Part shown: positions 51,310 to 62,605 of the stretch, piece after piece
How the letters are laid out: each line of letters begins with the position of its first letter
Numbering within the stretch: position 1 is the stretch's first letter
DNA from: Archilochus colubris
Lineage: Eukaryota; Chordata; Aves; Apodiformes; Trochilidae
DNA length: 64,000 bases
Direction: 5' to 3'
Assembly: GCA_023079485.1 (NCBI GenBank)
Contig: CM041083.1
Span: forward strand, 153,716,552 to 153,780,551
The notes under the pieces: generated by a model
Database searches by the model: none
Seen by the model: the letters and a program-made list of their open reading frames with translations, nothing else
What the model was told of the DNA's origin: nothing
Program-made: the position numbers and the translations under genes

Positions 51310-52375
51310 TTTGGTAACTTTTAAACTAACCAGACATATGCAAGTCTATAGAGCCTGGCAGAATGCACTTAATGGTCCTGAGGGAACAGGCTGATGTCTG
51401 TGAATCCTCTCTTGACTGTCTTTGAAAGTTCATAGTGGTTGGAGGATGTTCTTGAGAACTGAAAAATAAAATGCCATTTTTTCTTCAGAAGGGACAAGAA
51501 AGTGAATCCAGGAAACTGCAGGCCAGGTGGAAGAACAACAGTGATCAAAAGTAGTCAACATGGATTTATGAAGAAGAAATACCTGAGCACCTGCGAGCCT
51601 TCTGCAGGGCAAGAGGAGAGCAGTGGTTGTTGTCTGTTTTGAATTAGTAAGGCTTTTGACACTATTTCCCATAACATGCTCTTACTTAAGCTGTCAAAAT
51701 TTGGGTTACATAAATGGACAGTAAAGTTGGTTGAAAACTGGATGAATGGCTGGGCTCAGAGCATTGCAATCAGCATTTCTTTCCAAGTCTGGCTGGAGGT
51801 CAGTAACAGTTTTCGTTCTCCAGGGGTAAAAACTAGAGCCAATACTTCGTAACATCTTCATCTATGACCTGCATGATACCAAACACTGCATCTTCAGCAA
51901 GTTTTGATTCAATACCAAGCCCAGAGGACTGGATCATACACCAGAAGGAGCTATACTTTTACACTTAATCTCTTGAATTTTAAAAAAGGGAACTTCAGAG
52001 TCTTTTCCCTATGGAATAATAACCACTGACACTAGTACATAACTGGCTGTACTAGTACATAGCTGGGACAGCTATCTGGAAAGCAGCTTTGAACAGAAGG
52101 ACTCAGAGGTGGACAGTAAATTAAAGATGATCATCCATCATTTCTCTTGTGGCAAAGAAGTGCAAAATGTGCTGGGCTGCACTGAAAGGAGCATTGACAT
52201 CAGCCTGAGGGATTTGATCCTTTCTTTCTACTCCGTAATGGTAAGTCCACATCTGGAGCACATTGTGCAGATCTGGATACCCCATTTTAAGAAAGACATG
52301 AGCTATCCATTTCAGGGTGCATTCCAGTATTGCCTCACGAAGAGGTTTTCTTGTCTTATACCAGAACAACACCGG
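51310..52375 (+). mobile_element. CR1 fragment, RT region, plus strand, heavily broken
   Basis: The plus strand reads SQHGFMKKKYLS near 51555-51590, SKAFDTISHNMLL near 51645-51690 (RT motif A), FGLHKWTVKLVENWMNGWAQ near 51700-51765, and later VDSKLKMIIHHF and SFYSVMVSPHLEH near 52110-52265. Motif C is not readable. Many stops and frameshifts, plus missing blocks, mark an old copy. It lies head-on against the minus-strand CR1 end at 51111-51293. Confidence 0.88.
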
Positions 52376-52403
52376 ATTCTATAAAACATGTAATGTGGTC
52401 AGT

Positions 52404-52438
52404 GTTAAGCAGTAGTATTAAGCAGTAGTATTAAGCAG
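52404..52438. repeat. Short 13-bp tandem repeat
   Basis: TAAGCAGTAGTAT is repeated about 2.7 times without mismatch. Confidence 0.85.
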
Positions 52439-52572
52439 CTCATGTAAGAGTCAACAAGGACCTCAGGAACCTGCATTAAAAAAACATCTACATCAATACC
52501 AGGTATGAAGAAAGAGATACATTCTCACATTCTCTCCTCAAGATAGCTCCCTCAGCACAGCAAAGCCCTCAG

Positions 52573-53532
52573 TGCCAGTACGTTTTGGGTCCCTGGGGCA
52601 GGGCTTTGGTAGTGGGGGAGGGATTGAAGGGATGGATTTTATGAGAAGCTGATACAAGCTCCCCCTGATCCAAATCTGGAGCTGCCTCTATCCAAGGCAG
52701 AGCACATCAGCAATAGTGATAGCACCTCCGCCGTTAATATATTTAAGAAGGGGAAAAGGAAATCACCAAAAGATCTGCAGGACACAGGAGACCATGAAGT
52801 GAGAGCAATACCTGAGCAGATAGAAAATTCAGTGAGGAAGGAGGGGGAGGAGATGTGCTGAAGCAGAGATTCCCCTGCAGCCTGTGGTGAGTTGGCAGGC
52901 TGTCTGCTGCAACTCATAAAGAAGCACAGTGGAACAGTCCATGTAAAAGCACAGTGGAGCAGCTGTAGACCTGCAGCCATGGAGCATCCTGTGCCAGAGG
53001 AGATGACTGTTCCCAAAGTCACTGTGATGTGACTCTGGGCATCCAGTGCTGGAGCAGTCTGTTCCTAAAGGACTGCACCTTGTGGGAGGGGCTCATGTTT
53101 GAAGAGTTTGTAAAGGATTCTCTCCCAGTGGAGGGACTTCATACTGGACCAAGGAGAAAGGTGGGGCAGAAAGCAATGTGTGATGAACTGACCACAGATC
53201 CCAGTACTTGTTCTCCTGTGCCACTGAGGAGGAGGTATTGAAATTGGGAACAAAATAGTTTGGGTCAGAGAAGAAGGGAAAGGTGGGGTAAGGTGCTTTT
53301 AATACCTGGTTTTGTTTTTCATTTTCATGTTCTGATTCTTAACAAACCTAATAGATTCTTTTTCTCCAAGTTGAGTCTTTGCCTATGACCATAATTGGTA
53401 AGTGAACCTTTCCTGTCCTTGTCTCAACTCAGTAGATTTTCGTTCTATTTTTTCTTCCTCATCCCACCATGGGGGAGGAGTGAGCAAGTGACCTCATGCT
53501 GCATAGTTGCTATCTGGGCCTAAACCACAACA
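52573..53532 (+). mobile_element. ERV solo LTR, about 960 bp (long LTR family)
   Basis: Starts near TGCCAGTACGTTTTGGG and ends CTAAACCACAACA at 53532. Landmarks in order: GGGGCAGGGCTTTGG, TATGAGAAGCTGATACAAGC, a TATA-like ATATATTTAAG near 52738, GTGTGATGAACTGACC at about 53180, a T-rich stretch at 53300, TTGCCTATGACCATAATTGG at 53382, CATCCCACCATGGGGGAGGA at 53461 and TAGTTGCTATCTGGG. The copy at 59523-60645 shares TATTTAAG, TGTGATGAACTGA and the later blocks. No matching target-site duplication was found. It ends beside a minus-strand ERV head. Confidence 0.8.
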
Positions 53533-53716
53533 CAGGGCAATCACAAAGCCATTATTTGTGTCAGCATGTTCCCAAGCTTGGCAAAGAGATAAGCAATGGA
53601 TCCAGCAAACTCGGTGACTTGCATAGGATCTTGCCACTTAATAACTGCTATAGCTATAGCACGCTTGACTCAACCTGTTGTCTTGTGCCCCACGTTGGGC
53701 ACCAAAAAAAGGACAG
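53533..53716 (-). mobile_element. ERV leader with primer-binding site, minus strand
   Basis: On the minus strand the LTR end is followed by CTGTCCTTTTTTT and then TGGTGCCCAACGTGGGGC (53704-53687), an 18-nt primer-binding-site-like sequence. A leader and a 40-odd-codon open stretch follow (about 53668-53541), containing KWQDPMQ, TEFAGSIAYLFAKLG and a stop TGA at 53543-53541. The stretch resembles the start of an ERV gag/leader region; I cannot assign it further. The element is cut at 53533 by the plus-strand LTR, so the rest of the internal region is gone or displaced. Confidence 0.72.
53687..53704 (-). promoter_or_regulatory. Retroviral primer-binding site
   Basis: TGGTGCCCAACGTGGGGC on the minus strand begins with the TGG that pairs with the CCA end of a host tRNA. 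It lies 12 nt past the end of the LTR, as expected. Which tRNA it matches needs alignment to tRNA 3' ends. Confidence 0.75.
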
Positions 53717-53990
53717 TGCTGGGCTGGCTGAATGCCAAGTTCCTATTAAATCGCTTTATCATTCCCCTGCACAGCAGGACAAAGGGAGGGGAAAAATAAG
53801 ATAGAAAAAACCTCATGGGTCACAATAAAGGCAATTTAATAAAGCAAAAGCAAAGTCCACCTGCAGAAACAAATGAAAGCAATATGTTTATTCTCTATGC
53901 CCCATCAGCAGGTGATGTCCAGGCACCTCCCACTGTGCCTAAGATCGCACTGAAAGTCCATTTCTGACCCACAGAATCAAAATCCCTTTC
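53717..53990 (-). mobile_element. ERV LTR fragment, 3' part, minus strand
   Basis: Reading down the minus strand: ATCACCTGCTGATGGGGCAT, GTTTATTCTCTATG.., a TTTATTAAATTGCC poly(A)-region block, TTTATTGTGACCCATGAGGT, CTGTGCAGGGGAATGA and an end at about 53717. It directly precedes the leader and primer-binding site, so this is a 5' LTR whose U3 is truncated near 53990. Confidence 0.7.
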
Positions 53991-55552
53991 TTAACATCCC
54001 TCCTATTCAGAAAAATTTGCAAATACATTCACTATATTCCAGCTTTTTAATCTAAAATTTTTGAATTAAAAAAAAATTACAAAGTGCCAGCAGATTAAGC
54101 TTTAAAATCAAACTGAGAGATAATTCTTTTTTTAATTTCCTCAATAATAAAATTTTACAAGCCTCTAGGGGATTCATGATCACATCACAGACTACTGAGA
54201 AAGGTCAAGCAAACATAATTTCTTAAAGTTAATACCAGAATACTTGAAACATTTCAGATCATTGCATTTTCTGAACAGTAATACTCAAACTAGAACAACA
54301 CAAAAATAGAAACCCCCCCCCTTAGATATTCTATAAATTTTTTTTGCAAAAAAAATACTAAACCAGCATCTTAAATGTTAATACATTATATGTTCATTAT
54401 ACTAATGATACCTTTTCATTATGATGTATTTCCTGTGCTGAAAGTGTACATTTATCCTGATTTTTTGTTTCAGCAATATTAAGCTACTGCTTTACAATTA
54501 GATTCTAATGAAAGTTGGTTTTATCAAAACAAATTTATTGATTAAAGCAATAATATATGGAGTCTCACAGTAAGAAATATTTAATAATCTGCAAGTTAAA
54601 ACTGAAGGAAGAGTATAAAAGAAAAGGAATCAAACAAACAAACAAAAAACCTGCTTGAAATTTTGGCAGTTTGGTGTCATTTAGTGAATAGTTAGGCAGA
54701 GATAAAGAAATAAGTAAGGGAAATCAAGAAATCACTACATCCTACTTAAAAAAAAAAAAATATTCATTGAGAATTTGAAAGCTGAAGCTGGAATTGATCC
54801 TTTTGTGTAGTCAGTCTGCTCAGAGCAAGGTCAAGTAGAGCAGGAAATGGAGGGCTATGATCTCAAATGCCTCCAAGAATGGAAAAAAAAATGGAATATA
54901 ACCCTAATGACTTAAGAGAATGCTAGATTTTATGCAATAAGTCATGTAGAGCTCTGGTTTTCCAGGAGTGCGAACAGTGTGAATAATCCTGTGGCTATAT
55001 GAGAGGAACTAGACTTCCCCAGTCTCAGTGCAGACACCTGTGCAGAGCAACCCAGTCCAACTGATGTGTGCCAGGCTCTGCTACAGGTGTCAGGACCCCC
55101 ATCTGACACTTCAAGCAACCTCCTGTCCCATCATGTGCATATCATAGGTATTGCTTACTTTTAGATAGTTTAATGCAACTGGTCCAGGACCCACTGTTCA
55201 CTGCATGTTGGTTGTCTCTCACCTGGAGTGAAAACAAGATCATAGTTGAAAAGAAAACAAGCTGTTCTGTAGTTGAACAAAGTGTCAGAAATGGATGATA
55301 ACAAAAGGAGAGATGGGGTTTTTTTGTTCATTTTGTTGGCCAATTTTTTTGTTATTGTTGTTCTGTTTTGTTTTCCTGCCTGTGGGGATGGAGAGTTGCT
55401 GCCAGATTGCTTGTGGAGACTTCATGTGTCTTCAAATTTCACAAGCTTTCTCTTTTAAAACAATATTAACATGGTACTATCAATAATATATAATAGTGAA
55501 ATTAACATAGTAGAAATTTTGTTTGAAATAAAGTTAGTCTAATTTTACTTCA
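53991..55552. other. AT-rich sequence, no gene recognised
   Basis: Includes a C run at 54313-54321 and a T/G-rich patch at 55316-55375. Short frames only. Confidence 0.45.
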
Positions 55553-56016
55553 TGTCCTGGTTTGTGCCGGTATAAAGCTAATTTTCTGTCTTGTAATTGT
55601 GCTTTCAGCTAAGTCTCTTGTAAATAGCTGCACTTGTTGAAATTAGCAGCAAGATTCTCAGACAGTGTCTGCTTCTGGGAAGGATAATGCTTGATGTTTA
55701 TAGTTACAGCTGGAGATTGGTGTGCAGAACCAGTTCTGAGGAACATCTTATGCTTGGGAAAGAGAAAAGGAGTAAAGAGATCACACCTGCAACCCTTCTT
55801 TAGGGGGGAGTGGACAAGATAAGCGACCAAAATTGACCAGAGTATTCCGTCCCATACATGTCATATTCAGTATAAATTTGAGGGATCACAAGGGTCAACC
55901 CCCTTCCCCTCCTCTTCTGCCTTCGTTCAACCCTTTGACTTCACCATTCTTCACCTGTCCCTGTTTGCTTTGGGACCTGTCATTCAGTTAATTGCTGGCC
56001 CAGCGTAAAACTATGA
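55553..56016 (+). mobile_element. Solo ERV LTR, about 465 bp
   Basis: Begins TGTCCTGGTTTGTGCCGG, the typical 5' end of a widespread avian ERVL-like LTR family, followed by AAAGCTAATTTTCTGTCTTG. A TATA box (TATAAATT) lies at 55871-55878. The end block at 55979-56016 (GTCATTCAGTTAATTGCTGG onward) is shared with the LTR at 45591-46366. No internal sequence adjoins. CTTCA precedes the start, but I did not find the same pentamer exactly at the end. Confidence 0.75.
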
Positions 56017-59000
56017 TGTTTACAAAAAATAACAATAACACCTCATCACAATAAAGAAATTTTTGGAAGTCTTCATAATACACTTCCTGTATACACTTTC
56101 GTGGAGTTAAGCTTCTTGGTATAATTGATGTTAACACTCAGTCACAGGGGTCTGTGTTTCTTTCTTACTCATCTGCTTGTGAAACCAGAGCACGCATAAT
56201 CCTTGCTTTTGGTAGTTTCCTTCCTTGGTTTTAAATGTGGTGAAATAATCAGGCACATGCTGGGTTTAAAATCATAAGTTGCACACTACAGAGAATGTTT
56301 TCTAAGCTGCATTTTTTTATTTGCTAAGATGAATTTTGTTTGTGTTTTTAGGTTAAAAATATGGCTTGCTTATAGATGGATGAAGAAAAGTGGAGAAACA
56401 GCATGGAAAGGTGAGAGGGATGGGTTAAAAGATAGAGCTGTAGATAATGAATCTGGACTGAGAATTACTATGACTGTTTAGCAGTAACCAAACCAATTCA
56501 TTCTTCTTTTACATCTTTATAACACCTTTAGAGCTATGCACAACTGAACAGAAAATAAACCACTTAATCTACATAAAATATTAAAAGGCTTATTTCCCAT
56601 GTGGCTTAAAAATTATCTGAAATTCAACAACACTTAGCAGCCCACTTCAGAGCATCTATAGATTTTGCCTTTGCTATTCCAACCATTCCTAAACCAAGAA
56701 AAAATTATTCCCTTTACTACACTGAATTTTGAAGGACCTATATGAAATCATACATTACCAAAGAGAAACTGAGTACCTTAACTAATGTTGTTGATATTTT
56801 GTGGAGAATTTTTATTTCATTCTTTTTTTGCCTTCATGTGAAAAATCTTTAGTGTAGAATTGCACTGTACTATTGCACCAGTGTAGAATTGCAGTGTACT
56901 ATAGCCATAAATATGACAGTATATTCTTTCTTGTAATGTAATATTTAACTTTTTCTTATACTATCAGGTAACAACATTTTATATAATAACAATAGGTATA
57001 AATAGTATTAATGAAAAATGAGAACAATTATTATCTCATTATAAAGTTTGCCAACTGTAAAGATTGTTAGATAGTTTTCTTCTACATTTCATTTCTAGGA
57101 AATATAGTTTTTAATGATGTCTCAGTATAGGACATAGGAAAAAAACCCAAGCATCGATGAATATACATCTTGTGTTTTATGGGCAGTAATTATGGTAATG
57201 AAAATAAACTGTAATTTCAGTGGACAAGGAGTGCACGCTTATACTTCAATGACACAAAATTTTAATTGAGGTAGACAAAAAGATCTCCTTTTTTCCCTTT
57301 TGACTATCACATTTTCAGAAATATATAAAAAAATTTGTCAGGTGAAGGGTCTCAATTTGAAGACATATACATTGTCATCACACAAAACTCTATAAGCATA
57401 AATTAGAAATTGCACTGCAGGTATATGTATTCACAAAAAGATATATTTTAATTCTTATTGGAAGAGACATGAACTACATTAATATGCCTATTTTTATCTT
57501 CAAATTTGGGATTTCTTCTAGTTTTTCTACAGAAGACTGTTAACAAAATTTCAAAGGAGGTTCTTAAGTCTTCCATAAAATGTAGATAAGTAACAGTAAA
57601 AAAATCCCTCAGTATTACTACCCATAAGAACATGAAGAATATGAAAATTGATATGGATGAGTAGATACTCTTTATCCAATAGATGCAGTTAAACTTTGAT
57701 ATCTATATGTCTGCTGCCTTGCTCACCTTAATTCATTCACTTTGCTAAGGGGTTCAGAATAAAGCTGAGGAAAAACACGAGGTTACTGGTGTCACTATGT
57801 CACTGTACAACTCTTCATTGCTACTCTTAATATTTACCCAAGACCTGATCTAATTTCTGATTGTAAAGGATAGATAGATTTCCCATCTAGAGAGCATGAA
57901 TATTTTTGTGCCATTGAGGCAACTGTTTTTTCTTCCTCATTACCCCTGAACTGTTTGAGTCTCATTCATACAGCTTTTGATGTATTGAATTTCAGTAGCT
58001 AAGTGTCTGCTAGAAAGCCAAAAGCAGCTTTTTGATTTGCTGCCCAGTGTTAACCCACCAGGGGTTGCTGTAGACTGTGCAATGGACCATGCACCAGTTG
58101 GGAATTACTGGAACCATATGCTGGGTGCAATCCAGCATCCAAAATATCTATTGCAAGCAAATTAGCCTGTTGCATATTTCTCTAGAGTTAGCCAGACACT
58201 GGAATTTGTGATCTTCTGTGACCTTGTAGTCTCAAAAAATGCTGAAAAAATTACAAATTTTGATTACAGTACCTGGTTTTGTAATATAAATATGGATGAG
58301 TCTTCTTTTAATCAAGAAAATTCCTTCTTTATAAGAACTGATCAAAATGTTATTGGGTGGAAAAAATATGAAGACAAGGAATTATTCAGAAACAGCAACT
58401 GAGAAACTGCTAACACTGTCATATTTTGAGAAACAAAATATTGTCTCGGTAACAGTGTCTGAACAACCATTTCTGATTAGAAACTGTTGGTATTTGCTGA
58501 TGATTCAGGTTCTTGATTTTTGAGAATATAATATACATTCTTCCAGGAGTTATCAGACATGATAACTGTCTTGAAATATGATTTTGTTTTCACTTTTCTG
58601 AACTGTGGTCCTTTTTCTCAAAATTGTCTTCTTAATAGTACCACAGATCTTAAAATTAAGAAAATATAAAATATGTACTTCTTAATACCTGAGAGGGAAT
58701 CTTTTGTCAGAAATGCTGGAGTTCTAGATATCTGAGAAGTTGTGTTTTTACAAAAAAAGTAATATAAAAACGTGCACAGCTGTTTTAATGTCCCAGCTTC
58801 AACTGTTGTAGAAATATTTCAGTGATCTGCAATTATTACAGTCTACAGTTTTTCACTCTATTATGGCATCTAGTTAACCTTGATAATGCAACAACATACC
58901 AAGTGCAAAATTGCTATCATTATGCATTTTGTTGTTTATTATCAGTAAAATACATAAAGTGTTAACAAAGTTCCATCAGATCAGGAAAATCATATTGAAA

Positions 59001-59522
59001 TCATCAGAAGACTACATTCAAAACATAAAAATTTGCAAGGAGAACCAAGAAAACCCAGACTAAAAGACCAACCACTAACACACATCTTACTCAATTCAGA
59101 CAAATAGATTTCAACTTGCAAACTTAAATCAATGCAATGTTATTTTTAATTAATTAATCCCCATTTGTCTCAAACTCTATTATTTACCAACTATTAGGCA
59201 AACTATTCCCAAATATCTTGTTTCACTGTGATTCGTTGGATGTGTTATAGCTTTTGTGTAGTTTCAGACCAGTCTCAAAAAATTGTAGAAGTTTAATTTA
59301 AAATAAAATATGTCCTCATAAAATATAAGAGCAGTTTCAAGCTTTCAGTGAAAATCACTGAAACATATTTCAGATTTTTATTAGTTTCCTGATTCTTTGT
59401 TGGTAAAAAATGTATACATAATTTTTACAACAATAGCTTGCTAAAGTGACTAAACATATATATATATAAAAATATTTCCTCAATTTCTAACTCCAGAGCC
59501 TGATGTATTTTACTGTATTTTG
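56017..59522. other. 3.5-kb AT-rich stretch, no gene recognised
   Basis: Short motif-free frames only. A near-duplicate of GTGTAGAATTGCA(C/G)TGTACTA at 56851-56900 is a local duplication. Confidence 0.45.
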
Positions 59523-60645
59523 TTTACATAACAAGATTTTAGTAGCAGGGTCAGAGGGATGCACGGTTGGCTACTGTGTGAAGACGCCATCCCCTGTACA
59601 AGAGTATCAGCTCCAGATGTCTGTCAGACTTGCCACTGGTCAAAGTTGAGCCCATCAGCAATGGTGGTAGCATCCTTGTGATAACATATTTAAGAGGGGC
59701 AAGACTTCAGTGTGACAGCACTGGGAGAGAGAAGTGAGAATATGTGAGAGAAAAAATCATGCAGACACTAAGAAAAGGGATGGAAAAGAAGGTACTCCAG
59801 GTGCTGGAGCAGAGGTTACCCTTCAACCTGTGATAAAGACTATGGTGAGGAAGATTATCCCACTGCAGCCCATGGAGGTCCATGGAGGAGCAGGTATCCA
59901 CTTGCAGCTCATGGAGGTCTTCCTTCCATAGCATGCGGATGGACCGCAAGGAATCTGTGTCCCCACTGAAAGCCCACACTGGAGCTGACTCCAAGCAGGA
60001 CCTGTGATCCCCAAGAAGAAGGAATCCACCTTGGAGCAGGTTTGCTGTTTATACATGTGGGATATACAGGTGAGGGACTAATGCTGAAGCACCTGTTGCT
60101 GAGGGACCTGTTGCTGAAGGACTGAGCATCATGGGAGAGACTCACACTGGAGCAGTTTGTGAAGAGCTGCACCCTATGGGAAGGACAAGCTGTGGAGAAG
60201 TTCACAGAGGACTCTGTGCCATGGAGGGAACATCACAATAGACCAGAGGAAGACTGTGAGGAGTCCTCCCTCTGAGGAGGAAGAAGTGGCAGAAAGAATG
60301 TGTGATGAACTGAACAGTCATTCTTCATTACCCTGAGCTGCTCAGGGTGAGGAGGTAGAGGGATGAAATTGAGCCCAGGAAGAAGGGAGAGATGTGAGGA
60401 AGGTGTTTTAAGAGTTGGTTTTATTTTTCATTACTTTATTTTAGTGTTAATTGGCAAAAGATTGAATTAATTTCACCAGGCTGAATCTGTTTTGCCCATA
60501 ACAGGAATTGCTGAAAGATCTCCTTGTCCTTCTATCAACTCATGAGACATAAATCATATTTTCTCTCTCTTATCCAATTGAGGAGAGGCAGTGACAGAGT
60601 GGCTTTGGGCAGCACCTGGTGGCTAGCCAAGCTCAACCTACCACA
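59523..60645 (+). mobile_element. ERV solo LTR, about 1.1 kb (long LTR family)
   Basis: Blocks in order: TTTTAGTAGCAGGGTCAGAG, CCCATCAGCAATGGTGGTAG, core promoter ACATATTTAAGAGGGGC (59684-59700), several repeated purine-rich words with GGAG/GAAG, TGTGATGAACTGAACAG, TTTTATTTTTCATTACTTTA, CTGAATCTGTTTTGCCCATA, ATCCAATTGAGGAGAGGCAG and the end CTCAACCTACCACA at 60645. Landmarks match the LTR at 52573-53532. TTTTG follows the end (60646-60650) and also occurs at 59518-59522, a possible 5-bp target-site duplication. No internal ERV sequence is present. Confidence 0.8.
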
Positions 60646-61137
60646 TTTTGAAGCAAAAAGTTATTTCTCTTCTAGTACATATTGTTGTTGTTATTGTTAT
60701 TATTGAAAAGCATCTGATCTAAATCTTGTCTGGACAATTTTTGATGGAAAAATCAGCCATAACCTAGTCCAGGGAATGACTAGTTACTGTAATAATCCAG
60801 AATGCTTGGAAGCATCTGCTTTCAAGGCAATGTAATGCTTCCTGAGGAATTTTTTTATATATGCTTTTTTTTAGTGTGCAGAAGGCACATATTTTGTACC
60901 TGTCAGTAAACAACAGCCAAAATTTTATTACGTGCCATTGCCAAGCGAACTACATATTTGGGAAAAAAAAAAAAAAAGAGAGAGAGCAAATAATAAGAGC
61001 AGACATCTGTATTTCTATTTATTCATATGTATGTGTATACATGATTGAATATTCACATATGCTGTAGGCCTCTCTGCATGTTAGGGTACACCTGTACTAT
61101 ATGTTTGTATATGCACATGTATATATATATACATACA
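60646..61137. other. AT-rich sequence, no gene recognised
   Basis: Contains a poly(A) run with GA units at about 60962-60988 and TA/TG-rich patches near 61015-61135. No coding signal. Confidence 0.5.
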
Positions 61138-61560
61138 CAGAACCACAAAATTGCAGAAACAGAGAACAATTGAGTTTGTAAGAGATCTCTGGAAGTCATC
61201 TGGTGCAACGCCTTGCTCAAGTAGGATCACTGAGAGCCAATTAACTAGAACCATGTTCTGATGGCTTTTGAGTGTACTACAGGAGGGAGACTCCAGAACA
61301 ACCCAGGGTTACCTATGCCAGTGCTCAGTCACCCTCACAGTGAAAAAAAAATGTCTCCCAATGATCTTCAGTTTGTGTCTGTTGCCTCTGGTCTTTTTAA
61401 TGGGCACCCCTGAAAAGAGCTTGGCTTCCTCTCAACTTGGTATCCACCAAGCCTTGATATCCACCACTCCTTTACTGCAAAGCTGCTTTACACCTGGGAG
61501 GACCCCTGCGTGGACTTGTGCATGGAGTTATTGTCTCCCAGGTGGAGAACTTTGTAGTGA
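61138..61560 (-). mobile_element. CR1 LINE 3' end, minus strand
   Basis: Reverse-complement CR1 3' words: CAGAACCACAAAATTGCAGA, GAGATCTCTGGAAGTCATCT, GGAGGGAGACTCCAGAACAA, CAGTCACCCTCACAGTG, CAGTTTGTGTCTGTTGCCTC and TGGGCACCCCTGAAAAGAGC. After about 61455 similarity continues in patches (TTGTGCATGGAGTTATTG, CAGGTGGAGAACTTTG), suggesting an internal deletion. The 8-bp tail is degraded. Confidence 0.85.
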
Positions 61561-62605
61561 GTAACACACCTAGGTGATAAATTTATGTGTAGTCAGATGA
61601 TGAGGGCAGACACAACCATGAGCTAGGTGGTACTTTTCTTTAGGTCATATGATAAAATAATTTACCATTATCATGTAAAATCATATATCATAAAATCAGC
61701 CAAACAAAAAAAAAAAATTATGGGAACGAGTTTGAACCTTTGGTATGAGAAATCATTGCCAGAAAAACAGGCTGAAGAACAGAAAATTGCTAAATGCATG
61801 ATGAAACATACCACTGAATTATAAAAGAAATGTATGGAAAAAATTTCCAAGGACTGCTCCTTTAGTAAGGTGAAAAGCCAAAGGGCTGATATTTCTAAAA
61901 GATATCAGTAACTGGCAAGCTGATGGAGAAGTGAATAAGTTAAAAGGAGAAGCAAAAAGCTACAGTATCTCAAGAATCCTGTAACTCAAGTAATTTCTAA
62001 ATAGCTGAGAGGCAGGAGAAGCTGCTTATTTGAGCTAACAAAGGCTTCAGAATTATATACCAGGTGAACATAAACAAAACTTTAAGAGAGCTCTTCCAAC
62101 ACTTAAAAGCAACTGATGTGCCCATAAAACTTCTAGTCATAGAGATGGGAATAGAATCCCAATTACTGATGCAACTCTGTAAATAGGAATTAATGATTTG
62201 TATGTGAATGGCTATGTGTGGTTTTGCCTGCATGCATTTATATAGATAAACAGAGCAGAAAGACTTCTGGAATTTTTTTTTTTTGATGTATTGTTTCATA
62301 CTACACTACAACATGATGTTTTATTTTTTGCAACAAATAACTTGATCACATGGAAGAGATAATAACACAGGTAGCTTTGCAAAACCAGCTGGTCAATTGT
62401 GTTTTGGGACGGGATGAGTCATGGTGTGAAGTGTACCTATGCGCCTTTATTGATTATGGAAGGAAACGCTTTTACTTAATCTAGGTGCTTAATATTCAGA
62501 CAGTTACATTCAAGTGTTTTGAATCCTATCCCAAGTGTGTGAGTACACAAAAAGTGTTTTAAGGGTCTACTGTGATACACTTTCAAGTGGGATGAAAGTT
62601 AGCCA
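61561..62605. other. AT-rich sequence, no gene recognised
   Basis: Short motif-free frames only. AGCCA at 62601-62605 is the left flank of the next LTR. Confidence 0.5.

Noticed and set aside
52639..53022. 127-codon minus-strand frame rich in Ser and Cys
   Set aside because: It is antisense within the LTR at 52573-53532; LTR sequence explains it.
59707..60205. Several overlapping frames of 65-98 codons on both strands
   Set aside because: All fall inside the purine-rich middle of the LTR at 59523-60645, where few stops are expected by composition.
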